Positions 7,482 to 15,999 are shown, numbered from the stretch's first letter. The stretch: 64,000 nucleotides of DNA from Streptomyces avermitilis MA-4680 = NBRC 14893 (GCF_000009765.2 NC_003155.5:6200001-6264000), one strand, 5' to 3'. The notes: a model not told the origin generated them from the letters alone. Made by a program: numbers and translations.

Positions 7482-8850
7482 CGCGCACGGTTCGCCTGAC
7501 ACGTTCGGTCCGCTTGGCACGTTCGGTCCGCTTGGCACGTTCGGTCCGCTTGGTACGTACTGCCCGCTTGGTACGTACTGCCCGTCTGACGCGCATGGTC
7601 CGTCTGGCGCGCACCGCAGGAGACGCGAGGCAGATCAGCAGTGCCAGCGCGGCCGCCGCGACCGGCACGCCGTACCCCGCTGTCGCCGACACCTGCTCCA
7701 CCACCCACCCGCCGGTCGCCGAACCGCAGGCTATCCCGCCGAGGAGCCCGGTCACGGCGAGCGTCATGCCCTCGTTCAACCGGCTTTCAGGGGTGCGCTG
7801 TTGCACCAGCGTCATGGCGGTGACCATGGTCGGGGCGGTCGCCATCCCGGCGAGGAGCAGCGCGCCCGCCAGCGCGAGCAGCGAGCCGGTGAGCCGCGCC
7901 GCGAGCAGCGGCAGGATCAGCAGTGCCGCCATCGCGGTCAGGCACCACGGATAGCGCCGCTCGGCGGGACCGGCCGGCTTCAGCGCCCCGTACAGCAGTC
8001 CCGCCGCACACGAACCGGCCGCCTGGAGCGCGAGGACGACACCCGCCGCCGACTTGTGGCCCCGCGCGTCCGCGTACGCGATCGTGACGACCTCCATCGC
8101 CCCGAAGACCGCGCCGATGGCGAGGAAGCCGAGGAGGAGCGGGGGCATTCCGGGGGACCGCAGGGGGGACCTGGCCTTCGTACGTCCCCCCGGTGGCGGC
8201 TGAGTCGAACGCTGCGCCGCGAAGACCAGGACGCCCGACATCAGCAGGACGGCGCCCACCAGCGTCCCCGCCTCCGGGAAGAACGTCCCGCACAGGAAGG
8301 CCGCGAGCACCGGACCCAGCATGAAGCACAGCTCGTCCGCGGCCTGTTCGAAGGAGTTCGCGGTGTGTACGGCCGCCGGGTCGCCCTTGAAGAGATGGGC
8401 CCAGCGGGCGCGTGACATGCCCCCGGTGTTCGGCGTCGTGGCGGTGGCGGCGTACGCGGCGAAGAGGGTCCAGTCCGGGGTCCCGTAGCGCACGCACAGC
8501 AGGAGCGCGAGCGAGCCGAGCGCGGCGACCGCCGTCGCCGGTACCGCGATCCGCGCCTGACCATGGCGGTCGATCAGCCTGGCGATCAAGGGGGCGACCA
8601 GGGCCGTCGCCGCCAGACCCGTCGCCGTGACGGCACCGGCGAGCGCGTACGAACCCCGCGAACCGGCGATCATGACGACCGCGCTCACGCTGAACATGCC
8701 CATGGGAAGCCGGGCGATCAGATTGCCGACGGTGAAGGCACGCGTGCCGGGGACGGTGAAGAGACGTAGGTAGGGGTTGCGGGACGGGGGCGGGGGCGGG
8801 GCTGTGGAGAGGGGCGGGGAGGGGGCTTCGCAGGAGGACGGTTGCGGCAT
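7447..8850 (-). CDS. MFS transporter with a repeat-encoded basic C-terminal tail
   Basis: About 467 residues, a 12-helix major-facilitator protein (hydrophobic helices from RAFTVGNLIARLPMGMFSVS to GVPVAAAALALLICLA). It is likely a drug or metabolite exporter of the kind found beside LysR regulators. The last ~45 residues are unusual: after the final helix the chain is an Arg/Lys/Thr repeat (RTKRTERAKRTERAKRTE) encoded by tandem 15-18 bp repeats. The stop lies 35 bases inside the P450 gene (convergent overlap). The ATG at 8850-8848 gives MPQPSSCEAPS; no clear Shine-Dalgarno was seen. The divergent LysR gene, 83 bases away, is its probable regulator. Confidence 0.85.
   Translation of the reverse strand: MPQPSSCEAPSPPLSTAPPPPPSRNPYLRLFTVPGTRAFTVGNLIARLPMGMFSVSAVVMIAGSRGSYALAGAVTATGLAATALVAPLIARLIDRHGQARIAVPATAVAALGSLALLLCVRYGTPDWTLFAAYAATATTPNTGGMSRARWAHLFKGDPAAVHTANSFEQAADELCFMLGPVLAAFLCGTFFPEAGTLVGAVLLMSGVLVFAAQRSTQPPPGGRTKARSPLRSPGMPPLLLGFLAIGAVFGAMEVVTIAYADARGHKSAAGVVLALQAAGSCAAGLLYGALKPAGPAERRYPWCLTAMAALLILPLLAARLTGSLLALAGALLLAGMATAPTMVTAMTLVQQRTPESRLNEGMTLAVTGLLGGIACGSATGGWVVEQVSATAGYGVPVAAAALALLICLASPAVRARRTMRVRRAVRTKRAVRTKRTERAKRTERAKRTERVRRTVRVKRTAGPTTGG
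7490..7605 (-). repeat. Short tandem repeats encoding the MFS C-terminal tail
   Basis: On the plus strand the unit ACGTTCGGTCCGCTTGGC recurs three times at an 18-base period, then degenerates into TACGTACTGCCCGCTTGG and related units. The repeat stays in frame with the MFS gene and produces a strongly basic tail. Confidence 0.75.
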
Positions 8851-8933
8851 GAGGTAACCGTCGCCCGCGTCCTGACCTGCGGTCCAACACTTACTCCGGT
8901 GCGATTGACGCACTTGAGTTGTAAGTTCGCCGG

Positions 8934-9899
8934 ATGTCCGTCGACCCCCGCCTTCTGTGCGCCTTCGTCGCCGTCGCCGAGGAGCTGCACTTCACCCGCG
9001 CCGCCGTCCGTCTGTACGTCGCTCAGCAGGCCCTCAGCCGGGACATCCGGCGACTGGAGCGCGAGCTCGGCACCGAGCTGTTCCTGCGGACGACGCGCCA
9101 GGTCACCCTCACCGCCGACGGCACCCGCCTGCTGCCGTACGCGCGCCGCGTGCTGGCCGCACAGGACGCGCTGCTCGCCGCGTTCGGCCGGGGCGAGGCC
9201 GGGCGGCCGCTGTTCGTCGACGTCAACAGCCCGGGGCTCTTCAGCACCCGCATCCTGGCCCGGGCCCGCGAACTCGCCCCCGACAGTGAGCTGATGGCCC
9301 GCTTCGAGAGCGGTCTGACCGGCGCCGCCGCCGAGATCCTCGCGGGGCGGATCGACGCGTCGTTCGGGCGGTTCGCCGGACTCGACCCGGCGCTCCGGTC
9401 CCGGCTCGAACAACAGCCCGTACGGTACGAGCCGATGGCGGTCATCCTGCCCGAGGACCACCGGCTCGCCGGGCTGGACGAGGTGCCGCTGGACGCGCTC
9501 GCGGGCGAGACGGTGTACGCGGGTGCCGGAAATCCCCGGACGCCGGAATGGACCGACCTCGCCCGTCTGCTCTTCGAGGGGCGCGGCATCGAGGTCGCGC
9601 CGCCCGCTCCGCTCGCGCTCGGGCCCGAGGAGTTCGAGCGGATCATGGCCAAGACGCGGTGCCCGGTCCTCGCCGTGGTGGACTTCCCGGCCATGCCGCA
9701 CGCGGTGCTGCGGCCCCTCGTCGACCCCGTCCCGCTGTCGCCCGTGTCGCTCGTGTGGCGCAAGGGGGTGACGCATCCCGGCATCGATGCGCTCCGGTGT
9801 GCGGCGACCGAATTGGCGACCGAGGAAGGATGGTTGCTGCGGCCCGCGGAAGGGTGGATTCCGGCCAGGGATGCACTCATCATGATGAACCGCAGCTGA
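8934..9899 (+). CDS. LysR-family transcriptional regulator
   Basis: A 321-residue LysR-type regulator. The N-terminal winged helix-turn-helix is clear (LLCAFVAVAEELHFTRAAV, QQALSRDIRRLERELGTELF), followed by the periplasmic-binding-like effector domain (residues ~90-300). LysR proteins usually control the divergent neighbour and respond to a small ligand, so the MFS exporter on the other side of the 83-bp intergenic region is the likely target. In other Streptomyces a LysR gene sits in this place, upstream of the mat genes, but no data here link it to them. ATG 8934 matches the domain start. Confidence 0.9.
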   Translation: MSVDPRLLCAFVAVAEELHFTRAAVRLYVAQQALSRDIRRLERELGTELFLRTTRQVTLTADGTRLLPYARRVLAAQDALLAAFGRGEAGRPLFVDVNSPGLFSTRILARARELAPDSELMARFESGLTGAAAEILAGRIDASFGRFAGLDPALRSRLEQQPVRYEPMAVILPEDHRLAGLDEVPLDALAGETVYAGAGNPRTPEWTDLARLLFEGRGIEVAPPAPLALGPEEFERIMAKTRCPVLAVVDFPAMPHAVLRPLVDPVPLSPVSLVWRKGVTHPGIDALRCAATELATEEGWLLRPAEGWIPARDALIMMNRS

Positions 9900-9946
9900 C
9901 TTCCCCTGTACCGGGTGCCCCAGCGCGCTACATTCGCGGTCCGGGC

Positions 9947-9956
9947 ATCATATGAT
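9947..9956 (+). promoter_or_regulatory. Candidate -10 element / palindrome upstream of matA
   Basis: ATCATATGAT is a perfect 10-bp palindrome containing TATGAT (9951-9956), close to the -10 consensus, in an AT-rich island just before AAAAGGGG. No convincing -35 was seen. It lies ~95 bases before matA and may be its promoter or an operator. Confidence 0.35.
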
Positions 9957-10049
9957 AAAAGGGGCGCTTCGGTCGGGTGGTGTCCCGGTTCGATGAAATG
10001 TACGCAGGCCCGGAGGCGTGCGCGCGCCCGCTATTTGTCCCGTGGGGGG

Positions 10050-11513
10050 ATGTACGTGCGCGTGAAGAACTGGCGGAAAGGCGCCCAACGTGATCGCCGG
10101 GGCGTCGACCAGCCGCTCGGGCCCGAGACCGATCCGTCGCCCGGACGTGAAGCCGATTCGCCGCCCGGCGGTGAAACCGGTCCGTCGGGCGGACGGGAAT
10201 CCCATCGGTCGGGCGGACGGGAATCCGGTCCGTCGGGCGGACGTGAGACCGACCCAACGGGTGGACGTGAGACCGACCCGTCGGGCGGACGGGGAACCGA
10301 CCCGCTCGATCGGGTGGTCGCGGGCCGGGCCGCCGGGCCCGAGCCGGTCGTCTGGCCGGAAGCCGGTGGCGCAACGGCGGCCTGGCTGACGGCCGGGGCG
10401 AGCGGTCGGTCGAACGCCGGGTCGGGGACAGGGCGGAGCGTCGGGTCGGGGACAGGGCGGAGCGTCGGGTCGGTGACCGGGCGGAGTGCCGGGTCCGTGA
10501 TCGCGCGGAGTGTCGGGTCCGTCATCGGGCGGAGCGCCGGCGCAAGCGCCGGTTCCGCGGCCGGGCCCCGCCCCCGAACGGCCGCCGAGCCCGACCGCGA
10601 TCGCGTCCTGGACCCCGGCCGGGAGCCCGAGCGCGTTCCCACGCCCCCTTCGGGCCACGTGGACCAGGTGGATCACGTGCCCGTCGCCCCATCGCGGCCC
10701 ACGGTCCCGTCGACCGTCTGGGAACGGTCCGGTGCCCCCGGGCACAGCCACGACCCCCATGAGGTCACCGTCCAACTCGACGGCAGCGGACGACAGTTGG
10801 ACGAACCGTTGGTCGAGCGGGGCGGCGGTCTGGTCGGCGATGGTGGCCAGGACTCCGACGGGCCGGTGTTCGTCGACGAGTCCGGTCGCCGCAGGCGCCG
10901 CTTACGCAGGCTCGGCATGGTCGTCGGCATCGCCTGCGCCGTCTACGCCGTGGTCATCGTCGCCACGCTCCTGTCGGGCAACTCCAACGCGCCCTGGCTG
11001 CCGGTGCCCCGCCAGAAGGACGACACACCGGCCGCCCGGGTCGACACCTCCCCGCCGCCGAGCCACCGGGCGCACCCGTCCGCGCCGGCGGCCTTCCCTC
11101 CGAGCGCCGGCGCGACGGGCGACGCGGGCAAGAGGCCGTCGAAGGGCGGTGCCGGTTCGACGCACGGACCCTCGGCCCGAGTCTCGGCCCCGGCCGCCTC
11201 GACCGACCCCCGGCCGTCGGCGAGCACCGCCAAGCCGAAGCCGGGCAGCAGCAGCACCAAGAATCCGGCCCCCGGACCGTCCGACCCGGTCGACGGCTCA
11301 TCGCCGGCCCCCACACCCTCGGGCGGGGTCACCCCCGACCCGTCCCCGTCCACGGCGACCGGCGGCCCAGGCCCCGTCGCGAACGGCTCCGCCGGGAATG
11401 TCCCCGTCGCGAACGGCTCCGTCGAGAACGCCCCCGTCGCGAACGGCCCCGTCGGACAGCCGTCAGGGGAGCCCCCCGCCGCCGGCCCCTCACCCTCGGA
11501 GTCCGTGCTCTGA
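10050..11513 (+). CDS. matA: MatA-like membrane protein, repeat-rich, TTA-containing
   Basis: A 487-residue bitopic membrane protein encoded immediately before the MatB synthase. MatA and MatB make a PNAG-like (poly-beta-1,6-GlcNAc) exopolysaccharide that holds Streptomyces hyphae together in pellets. The long N-terminal half is low complexity and carries two repeat blocks (~10-residue GRETDPSGG-type units, then 8-residue GSGTGRSV-type units). A basic stop-transfer (GRRRRRLRRLG) and one membrane helix follow at ~290-312 (MVVGIACAVYAVVIVATLL), then a Pro/Ser/Thr-rich outer tail. Codon 285 (10902-10904) is TTA, implying dependence on the bldA tRNA. The stop overlaps the matB start (TGATG). The symbol rests on position and architecture. 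The start is ATG 10050 without a clear ribosome site. Confidence 0.75.
   Translation: MYVRVKNWRKGAQRDRRGVDQPLGPETDPSPGREADSPPGGETGPSGGRESHRSGGRESGPSGGRETDPTGGRETDPSGGRGTDPLDRVVAGRAAGPEPVVWPEAGGATAAWLTAGASGRSNAGSGTGRSVGSGTGRSVGSVTGRSAGSVIARSVGSVIGRSAGASAGSAAGPRPRTAAEPDRDRVLDPGREPERVPTPPSGHVDQVDHVPVAPSRPTVPSTVWERSGAPGHSHDPHEVTVQLDGSGRQLDEPLVERGGGLVGDGGQDSDGPVFVDESGRRRRRLRRLGMVVGIACAVYAVVIVATLLSGNSNAPWLPVPRQKDDTPAARVDTSPPPSHRAHPSAPAAFPPSAGATGDAGKRPSKGGAGSTHGPSARVSAPAASTDPRPSASTAKPKPGSSSTKNPAPGPSDPVDGSSPAPTPSGGVTPDPSPSTATGGPGPVANGSAGNVPVANGSVENAPVANGPVGQPSGEPPAAGPSPSESVL
10417..10540 (+). repeat. 24-bp tandem repeats inside matA
   Basis: About five degenerate copies of a 24-bp unit (TCGGGTCGGGGACAGGGCGG followed by AGCG) encode the repeated octapeptide GSGTGRSV. 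A second, less regular array of ~30-bp units lies just upstream at about 10150-10310. Confidence 0.75.
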
Positions 11514-13765
11514 TGGCACCCCGTACCAACCGGCCCCGCACCAACCGGCCCCGCACCGGCCGTCCTCCCGCGCCCGACGCACCGGCCGCCCCCGACGCCC
11601 CGACCGCCCCGGACGCCCGCCGCCGTCGGCTGCCCATGCGGTTCCTGCTGCCCTCGCTCCTCCTGCTCGCCGTCATGGCGATGCTGATGCTCCGCGGCTT
11701 CGTGCACAGCGAGATCCTCGCCGACCACCGCATCCGGCCCCCGGCCGCCACCGACCAGGTGCCGGAGAAGATCCTCGACGGCGGACCGGTCATCGACACC
11801 CGCGGCGGCCGTACGACCAGCCTGAGCCTCCCCGACCACCGGCTCGTCCTCACCTTCGACGACGGCCCCGACCCCCAGTGGACGCCCAAGGTCCTCGACG
11901 TCCTCAAGAAGCACCACGCGCACGCGGTCTTCTTCGTCACCGGCACCATGACCTCACGCCATCCGGACCTCGTACGGCGCCTGGTGGCCGAGGGCCACGA
12001 GGTCGGCGTGCACACCTTCAACCACCCCGACCTCGCCTACCAGTCCAAGAAGCGCATCGACTGGGAGCTGTCCCAGAACCAGCTCGCGCTCGCCGGCGCC
12101 GCCGGCATCCGCACCTCCCTCTTCCGCCCGCCGTACTCGTCCTTCGCCGACGCCATGGACAACGAGTCCTGGCCGGTGACCGAGTACATCGGCACCCGCG
12201 GCTACATCACCGTCGTCAACAACACCGACAGCGAGGACTGGCAGAAGCCCGGCGTCGACGAGATCATCCGCCGCGCCACTCCCCGGGGCGGCAAGGGCGC
12301 CGTCGTCCTGATGCACGACTCCGGCGGCGACCGCCACCAGACCGTGCAGGCACTCGACCGGTTCCTGCCCGAACTCCAGCGACGGGGCTACGAGTTCGAG
12401 AACCTGTCCGAGGCGCTCGGCGCTCCCAGCGCGCACACCCCGGTCACCGGCGTCGACCGGTGGAAGGGCAACGCGTGGATCTTCCTGGTCCAGGCAGCCG
12501 ACCGCATCACCGGCATGCTGGTCGTCGGGCTCGCCGTGATCGGGGGGCTCGTCCTCACCCGCTTCGGCCTGATGCTCCTCCTGTCGGGCACGCACGCCCG
12601 CAGGGTGCGCCGCCCGGACTTCCGCTGGGGACCGGCCCCGGTCACCGAACCGGTGTCGGTGCTGGTCCCGGCGTACAACGAGGCCAAGTGCATCGAGAAC
12701 ACCGTCCGCTCCCTCACGGCGAGCGAACACCCGGTCGAGGTGATCGTCGTCGACGACGGTTCGAGCGACGGCACGGCACGGCTCGTGGAGAGCCTGCGGC
12801 TGCCGGACGTACGGGTGGTCAGACAGCACAACGCGGGCAAGCCCGCCGCCCTCAACCGAGGCCTGGCCAACGCCCGGCACGACCTGATCGTGATGATGGA
12901 CGGCGACACGGTCTTCGAACCGGCGACGGTCCGCGAGCTGGTCCAGCCCTTCGCCGACCCCCGGGTGGGCGCGGTCGCCGGCAACGCGAAGGTGGGCAAC
13001 CGGGATTCCCTCATCGGCGCCTGGCAGCACATCGAGTACGTGATGGGCTTCAACCTCGACCGCCGGATGTACGACCTCCTGCGCTGCATGCCGACGATCC
13101 CGGGAGCCGTCGGCGCCTTCCGCCGCAGCGCCCTCGAACGCGTCGGCGGCATGAGCGACGACACGCTCGCCGAGGACACCGACATCACGATGGCACTGCA
13201 CCGCGACGGCTGGCGGGTGGTGTACGCGGAGAAGGCCCGCGCGTGGACCGAAGCCCCGGAATCCGTGCAGCAGTTGTGGTCGCAGCGCTACCGCTGGTCG
13301 TACGGCACCATGCAGGCGATCTGGAAGCACCGCCGCGCGCTCGTCGAACGGGGCCCGTCGGGCCGCTTCGGCCGGGTGGGGCTGCCGCTGGTGGCCCTGT
13401 TCATGGTGGTGGCCCCGCTGCTGGCGCCGCTGATCGACGTCTTCCTGCTGTACGGAGTGATCTTCGGGCCCACCCAGAAGACGGTCCTCGCCTGGCTCGG
13501 CGTCCTGGCGGTCCAGGCGGTCTGCGCGGCGTACGCGTTCCGGCTCGACCGCGAGCGGATGACCCACCTGGTGTCGCTTCCGCTCCAGCAGATCCTCTAC
13601 CGGCAGCTGATGTACGTCGTCCTGCTCCAGTCCTGGATCACCGCGCTCGTCGGCGGCCGGCTGCGCTGGCAGAAGCTGCGGCGCACGGGCGTGGTGGAGG
13701 CGCCGGGATCCATTCCGCAGCAGCGGACGGCGGGGAGCGAGAGCGAACGGAGGCCGGTCGGATGA
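11513..13765 (+). CDS. matB: MatB-like bifunctional polysaccharide deacetylase / family-2 glycosyltransferase
   Basis: A 750-residue membrane enzyme. After an N-terminal helix (~43-62) comes a NodB deacetylase domain with TFDDGPD (114-120), HTFNH (167-171) and RPPY (205-208). A second helix sits at ~330-355, followed by a processive GT2 domain with VLVPAYNE (~384), VVDDGSSDG, DGD (463-465), EDTD (554) and the QRYRW motif (591-595) of polymerising synthases, then three or more C-terminal helices. It would polymerise UDP-GlcNAc at the membrane and partly deacetylate the polymer outside, merging roles that PgaB and PgaC divide in E. coli. The start overlaps the matA stop, and the stop overlaps the next start (ATGA), so the three genes are translationally coupled. 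Confidence 0.9.
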   Translation: MAPRTNRPRTNRPRTGRPPAPDAPAAPDAPTAPDARRRRLPMRFLLPSLLLLAVMAMLMLRGFVHSEILADHRIRPPAATDQVPEKILDGGPVIDTRGGRTTSLSLPDHRLVLTFDDGPDPQWTPKVLDVLKKHHAHAVFFVTGTMTSRHPDLVRRLVAEGHEVGVHTFNHPDLAYQSKKRIDWELSQNQLALAGAAGIRTSLFRPPYSSFADAMDNESWPVTEYIGTRGYITVVNNTDSEDWQKPGVDEIIRRATPRGGKGAVVLMHDSGGDRHQTVQALDRFLPELQRRGYEFENLSEALGAPSAHTPVTGVDRWKGNAWIFLVQAADRITGMLVVGLAVIGGLVLTRFGLMLLLSGTHARRVRRPDFRWGPAPVTEPVSVLVPAYNEAKCIENTVRSLTASEHPVEVIVVDDGSSDGTARLVESLRLPDVRVVRQHNAGKPAALNRGLANARHDLIVMMDGDTVFEPATVRELVQPFADPRVGAVAGNAKVGNRDSLIGAWQHIEYVMGFNLDRRMYDLLRCMPTIPGAVGAFRRSALERVGGMSDDTLAEDTDITMALHRDGWRVVYAEKARAWTEAPESVQQLWSQRYRWSYGTMQAIWKHRRALVERGPSGRFGRVGLPLVALFMVVAPLLAPLIDVFLLYGVIFGPTQKTVLAWLGVLAVQAVCAAYAFRLDRERMTHLVSLPLQQILYRQLMYVVLLQSWITALVGGRLRWQKLRRTGVVEAPGSIPQQRTAGSESERRPVG

Positions 13766-15018
13766 CGGCGCACGAATACCCGGCGACATCGGCATCGGCA
13801 TCGGTACCGGCTTCGGTACCGGTACCGGCTCCCGCCCCGGCTCCCGCCCCGTCCCCCGAGGCCGCTCCCCAAAGGCCAGGCCGGGACCGCTACTTCGACC
13901 TGTTGCGCTCCTTGGCGCTGGTCCGCGTGGTGGTGTACCACCTGTTCGGCTGGGCATGGCTGACCATCCTGTTCCCGTCCATGGGCGTGATGTTCGCGCT
14001 GGCGGGATCCCTGATGGCGCGCTCGCTCAAACGCCCGGCACCGAGCGTGATCAGGGGGCGGATCCGACGACTCCTGCCTCCCCTGTGGGCGTTCAGCGCG
14101 GTGCTGCTGACCCTGATGTTCGCGGGCGGCTGGAACCCGGCGAAGGACCCGGACCTCGGCGGCACCTGGGGTGTGGTCGAACTGTTCGACTATCTCGTCC
14201 CGGTCGGCGCCCCGCCCTACCCCTGGTCCCTCGGCTCCGATTCCGGGCTGCTGGAGAGCACCTGGGCGGAGCAGGCGGTGGGCCCGCTCTGGTACCTGCG
14301 CGCGTATCTGTGGTTCGTCGTCGCCTCCCCGCTGCTGCTGTGGGCGCTGCGCCGCGTGCCGTGGGCGACGCTGCTCGCCCCGCTCGCTCTGACCGCGGTG
14401 CTCGGCACGGGCCTGGTCACCATCCCCGGTGAAACGGGCAACGCGGTCACCGACTTCGCCGTGTACGGCGGCTGCTGGGTCCTGGGTCTGGCCCACCAGG
14501 AGGGGGTGCTCCGGCGGATCCCGCGCTATGCGGCGGTCTCCTGCGCCACCCTCCTGATGGCGTTCGGGCTGTGGTGGGCGTCCGGTCACCAGGGCCCCGA
14601 GGGCTGGGACCTGAACGACATCCCCCTGGCCCAGGCGACCTGGTCCTTCGGCTTCGTGGCGATCCTGCTCCAGTACTCCCCGTCGTGGCAGGAACTGCCG
14701 GGCCGGCTCGCCCGGTGGGACAGGCTGGTCACCCTGTCCAACAACCGCGCGGTCACGATCTACCTGTGGCACAACATGCTGATCATGGCCACGGGTCCGC
14801 TCATCGACCGGGCCTACGACCTTCCCTTCATGCAGAACGAGCAGGCGGTGGCCGCACTCGACTCGACCTACACGTTCTGGATGTTCGTGCTGGTCTGGCC
14901 ACTGATCGGCCTCGCGATCCTCGCGTTCGGCTGGATCGAGGACATCGCGGCGAAACGCGGCCCACGGCTGTGGCCGAACGGGAAGAAGCGCGGCAGGCCC
15001 CGGGCCCGCCAGGTCTGA
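13762..15018 (+). CDS. Acyltransferase-3 family membrane protein of the mat operon
   Basis: A 418-residue multi-pass protein of the acyltransferase-3 (OafA/WecH-like) family. A Pro/Ala/Ser-rich N-terminus of ~40 residues precedes RDRYFDLLRSLALVRVVVYH, the family's helix 1 with the catalytic-type His, and about ten helices follow. Such enzymes O-acylate (acetylate or succinylate) sugars of surface glycans across the membrane. The 4-base overlap with matB (ATGA) makes it the third gene of the operon, so it probably decorates the MatB polymer. E. coli icaC/PgaD-type helpers differ, but staphylococcal IcaC belongs to this family. Confidence 0.85.
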   Translation: MTAHEYPATSASASVPASVPVPAPAPAPAPSPEAAPQRPGRDRYFDLLRSLALVRVVVYHLFGWAWLTILFPSMGVMFALAGSLMARSLKRPAPSVIRGRIRRLLPPLWAFSAVLLTLMFAGGWNPAKDPDLGGTWGVVELFDYLVPVGAPPYPWSLGSDSGLLESTWAEQAVGPLWYLRAYLWFVVASPLLLWALRRVPWATLLAPLALTAVLGTGLVTIPGETGNAVTDFAVYGGCWVLGLAHQEGVLRRIPRYAAVSCATLLMAFGLWWASGHQGPEGWDLNDIPLAQATWSFGFVAILLQYSPSWQELPGRLARWDRLVTLSNNRAVTIYLWHNMLIMATGPLIDRAYDLPFMQNEQAVAALDSTYTFWMFVLVWPLIGLAILAFGWIEDIAAKRGPRLWPNGKKRGRPRARQV

Positions 15019-15132
15019 CCCCCGGTCCGGGCGAGGAGGTCCCTGTCCCGCCCGGCCGGGCCGCCCGCCTTCGGTCGCCTCCGGTGACGGGCCGAACGGT
15101 GAAACCCAAGACGCGAGGCATCATGGCGGTCC

Positions 15133-15150
15133 GGGGGGGGGGGGGGGGGG
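15133..15150 (+). repeat. Homopolymeric G18 tract
   Basis: Eighteen consecutive G residues, 10 bases after an ATG (15123). The downstream membrane-protein frame is open through the tract but offset by one base from that ATG. It could be a slippage site or a sequencing/assembly artefact. Confidence 0.9.
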
Positions 15151-15174
15151 CTGGGGTCGTTCGGCGCGTACGGG

Positions 15175-15495
15175 GTGGCGGCATGGGGGGGCGTATCGCT
15201 GGCCCTGATCACGGCCGTAGCGTGGAGTCATTGCGGGCCACGCAATGAATGCGGTGGCCGAGGTGCGCTGGTCCTCGGGCCGTTCGGCATCGTCTTCGGG
15301 ATCCTGCTCGAAGGTTTTGCGCAAAGGAAACGGTGCTATCAGGGGCCGTCCGCCTTCATGTCGATTTTCCAGTCCGTCCTCGTGGGATCCGCCGTAGTTT
15401 TCGCGCGTTCGGTCTTCCTGGCCGAACCTCCCGTCGGATGGCGCGTTTTCATGGGTGCGCCGGCACTCCTTTCCGCCGGCGGGAGGCCTGGCTGA
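15175..15495 (+). CDS. Small hydrophobic protein, unknown, start uncertain
   Basis: A 106-residue frame from GTG 15175 with three hydrophobic stretches (VSLALITAVAW, LVLGPFGIVFGILLEGF, MSIFQSVLVGSAVVFARSVFLA), consistent with a small membrane protein. No family recognised. The same frame continues upstream through the G18 tract as SGGGGGGLGSFGAYGVAAW but meets no start before a stop at 15097. The ATG at 15123 would join it if the tract were 17 or 20 G. The base composition is lower in third-position GC than the neighbours, so it may be decaying. Between 15496 and 15681 I see no supported gene. Confidence 0.4.
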   Translation: MAAWGGVSLALITAVAWSHCGPRNECGGRGALVLGPFGIVFGILLEGFAQRKRCYQGPSAFMSIFQSVLVGSAVVFARSVFLAEPPVGWRVFMGAPALLSAGGRPG

Positions 15496-15681
15496 TCGTC
15501 AACATGGTGAGGGTCGGCCTGCCGGAGTTGCGAGTCCAACCGCACTGTGTCGAGCCGCTGCGGAACGGGGCCATCGACGTAGTCGAAGGACTGGCCCGTA
15601 GTTGAGAACCGCACCGCGCCGAACGGAACGACCCGCGATGTAGGCCTCCTTGAGGCTGGTGGGGCGTGCCATGATTTTCGG

Positions 15682-15951
15682 ATGGACGCTCTGGCATGGG
15701 TGTGCTTGTTTCTGGTTGCCTTCCCGGTCCCCTTCCTCTTCTGGTTCGGCTTGATACCGCTATGGGTCGACCGGCAGTTGAGACGGGTGGGCAGGGAAGT
15801 GCTGGGGCACTGCCGGACCGTTTCCACCTCGGAAGGGAGATATTCCACGAGCTTCGAATTCTCGACACAATCCGGGGATCGGATCATTTACATTTCCCCG
15901 CTCGCCGGCACCGTCTGGGGGACGCCCGGGGAAGAAGCTCTCAGCTACTGA
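15682..15951 (+). CDS. DUF3592-like protein, apparently truncated
   Basis: 89 residues: an N-terminal membrane helix (VCLFLVAFPVPFLFWFGLIP) followed by GHCRTVSTSEGRYSTSFEFS, the start of the DUF3592 beta domain. The family normally continues with a segment ending in something like YDPxNPRRA. Here the frame stops at GEEALSY, and the expected ending (PLNPRRSG) is visible in another frame at about 15945-15980. A frameshift has therefore probably removed the C-terminus. Function of the family unknown. Confidence 0.45.
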   Translation: MDALAWVCLFLVAFPVPFLFWFGLIPLWVDRQLRRVGREVLGHCRTVSTSEGRYSTSFEFSTQSGDRIIYISPLAGTVWGTPGEEALSY

Positions 15952-15999
15952 GACCTCTGAACCCGCGGCGATCAGGGAATGGCCCTCAGGGAACGGCCC

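Noticed and set aside
7490..7605. CRISPR-like array
   Set aside because: Units are contiguous, in frame with the MFS gene and lack spacers.
10510..13761. Very long plus-strand open frame (Arg/Pro-rich) across matA and matB
   Set aside because: It is an out-of-frame shadow of the high-GC mat genes; only its last part (from 13762) is a real gene.
15339..15887. Minus-strand frame across the DUF3592 region
   Set aside because: No start signal, no recognised domain, and it is antisense to the better-supported DUF3592 remnant.
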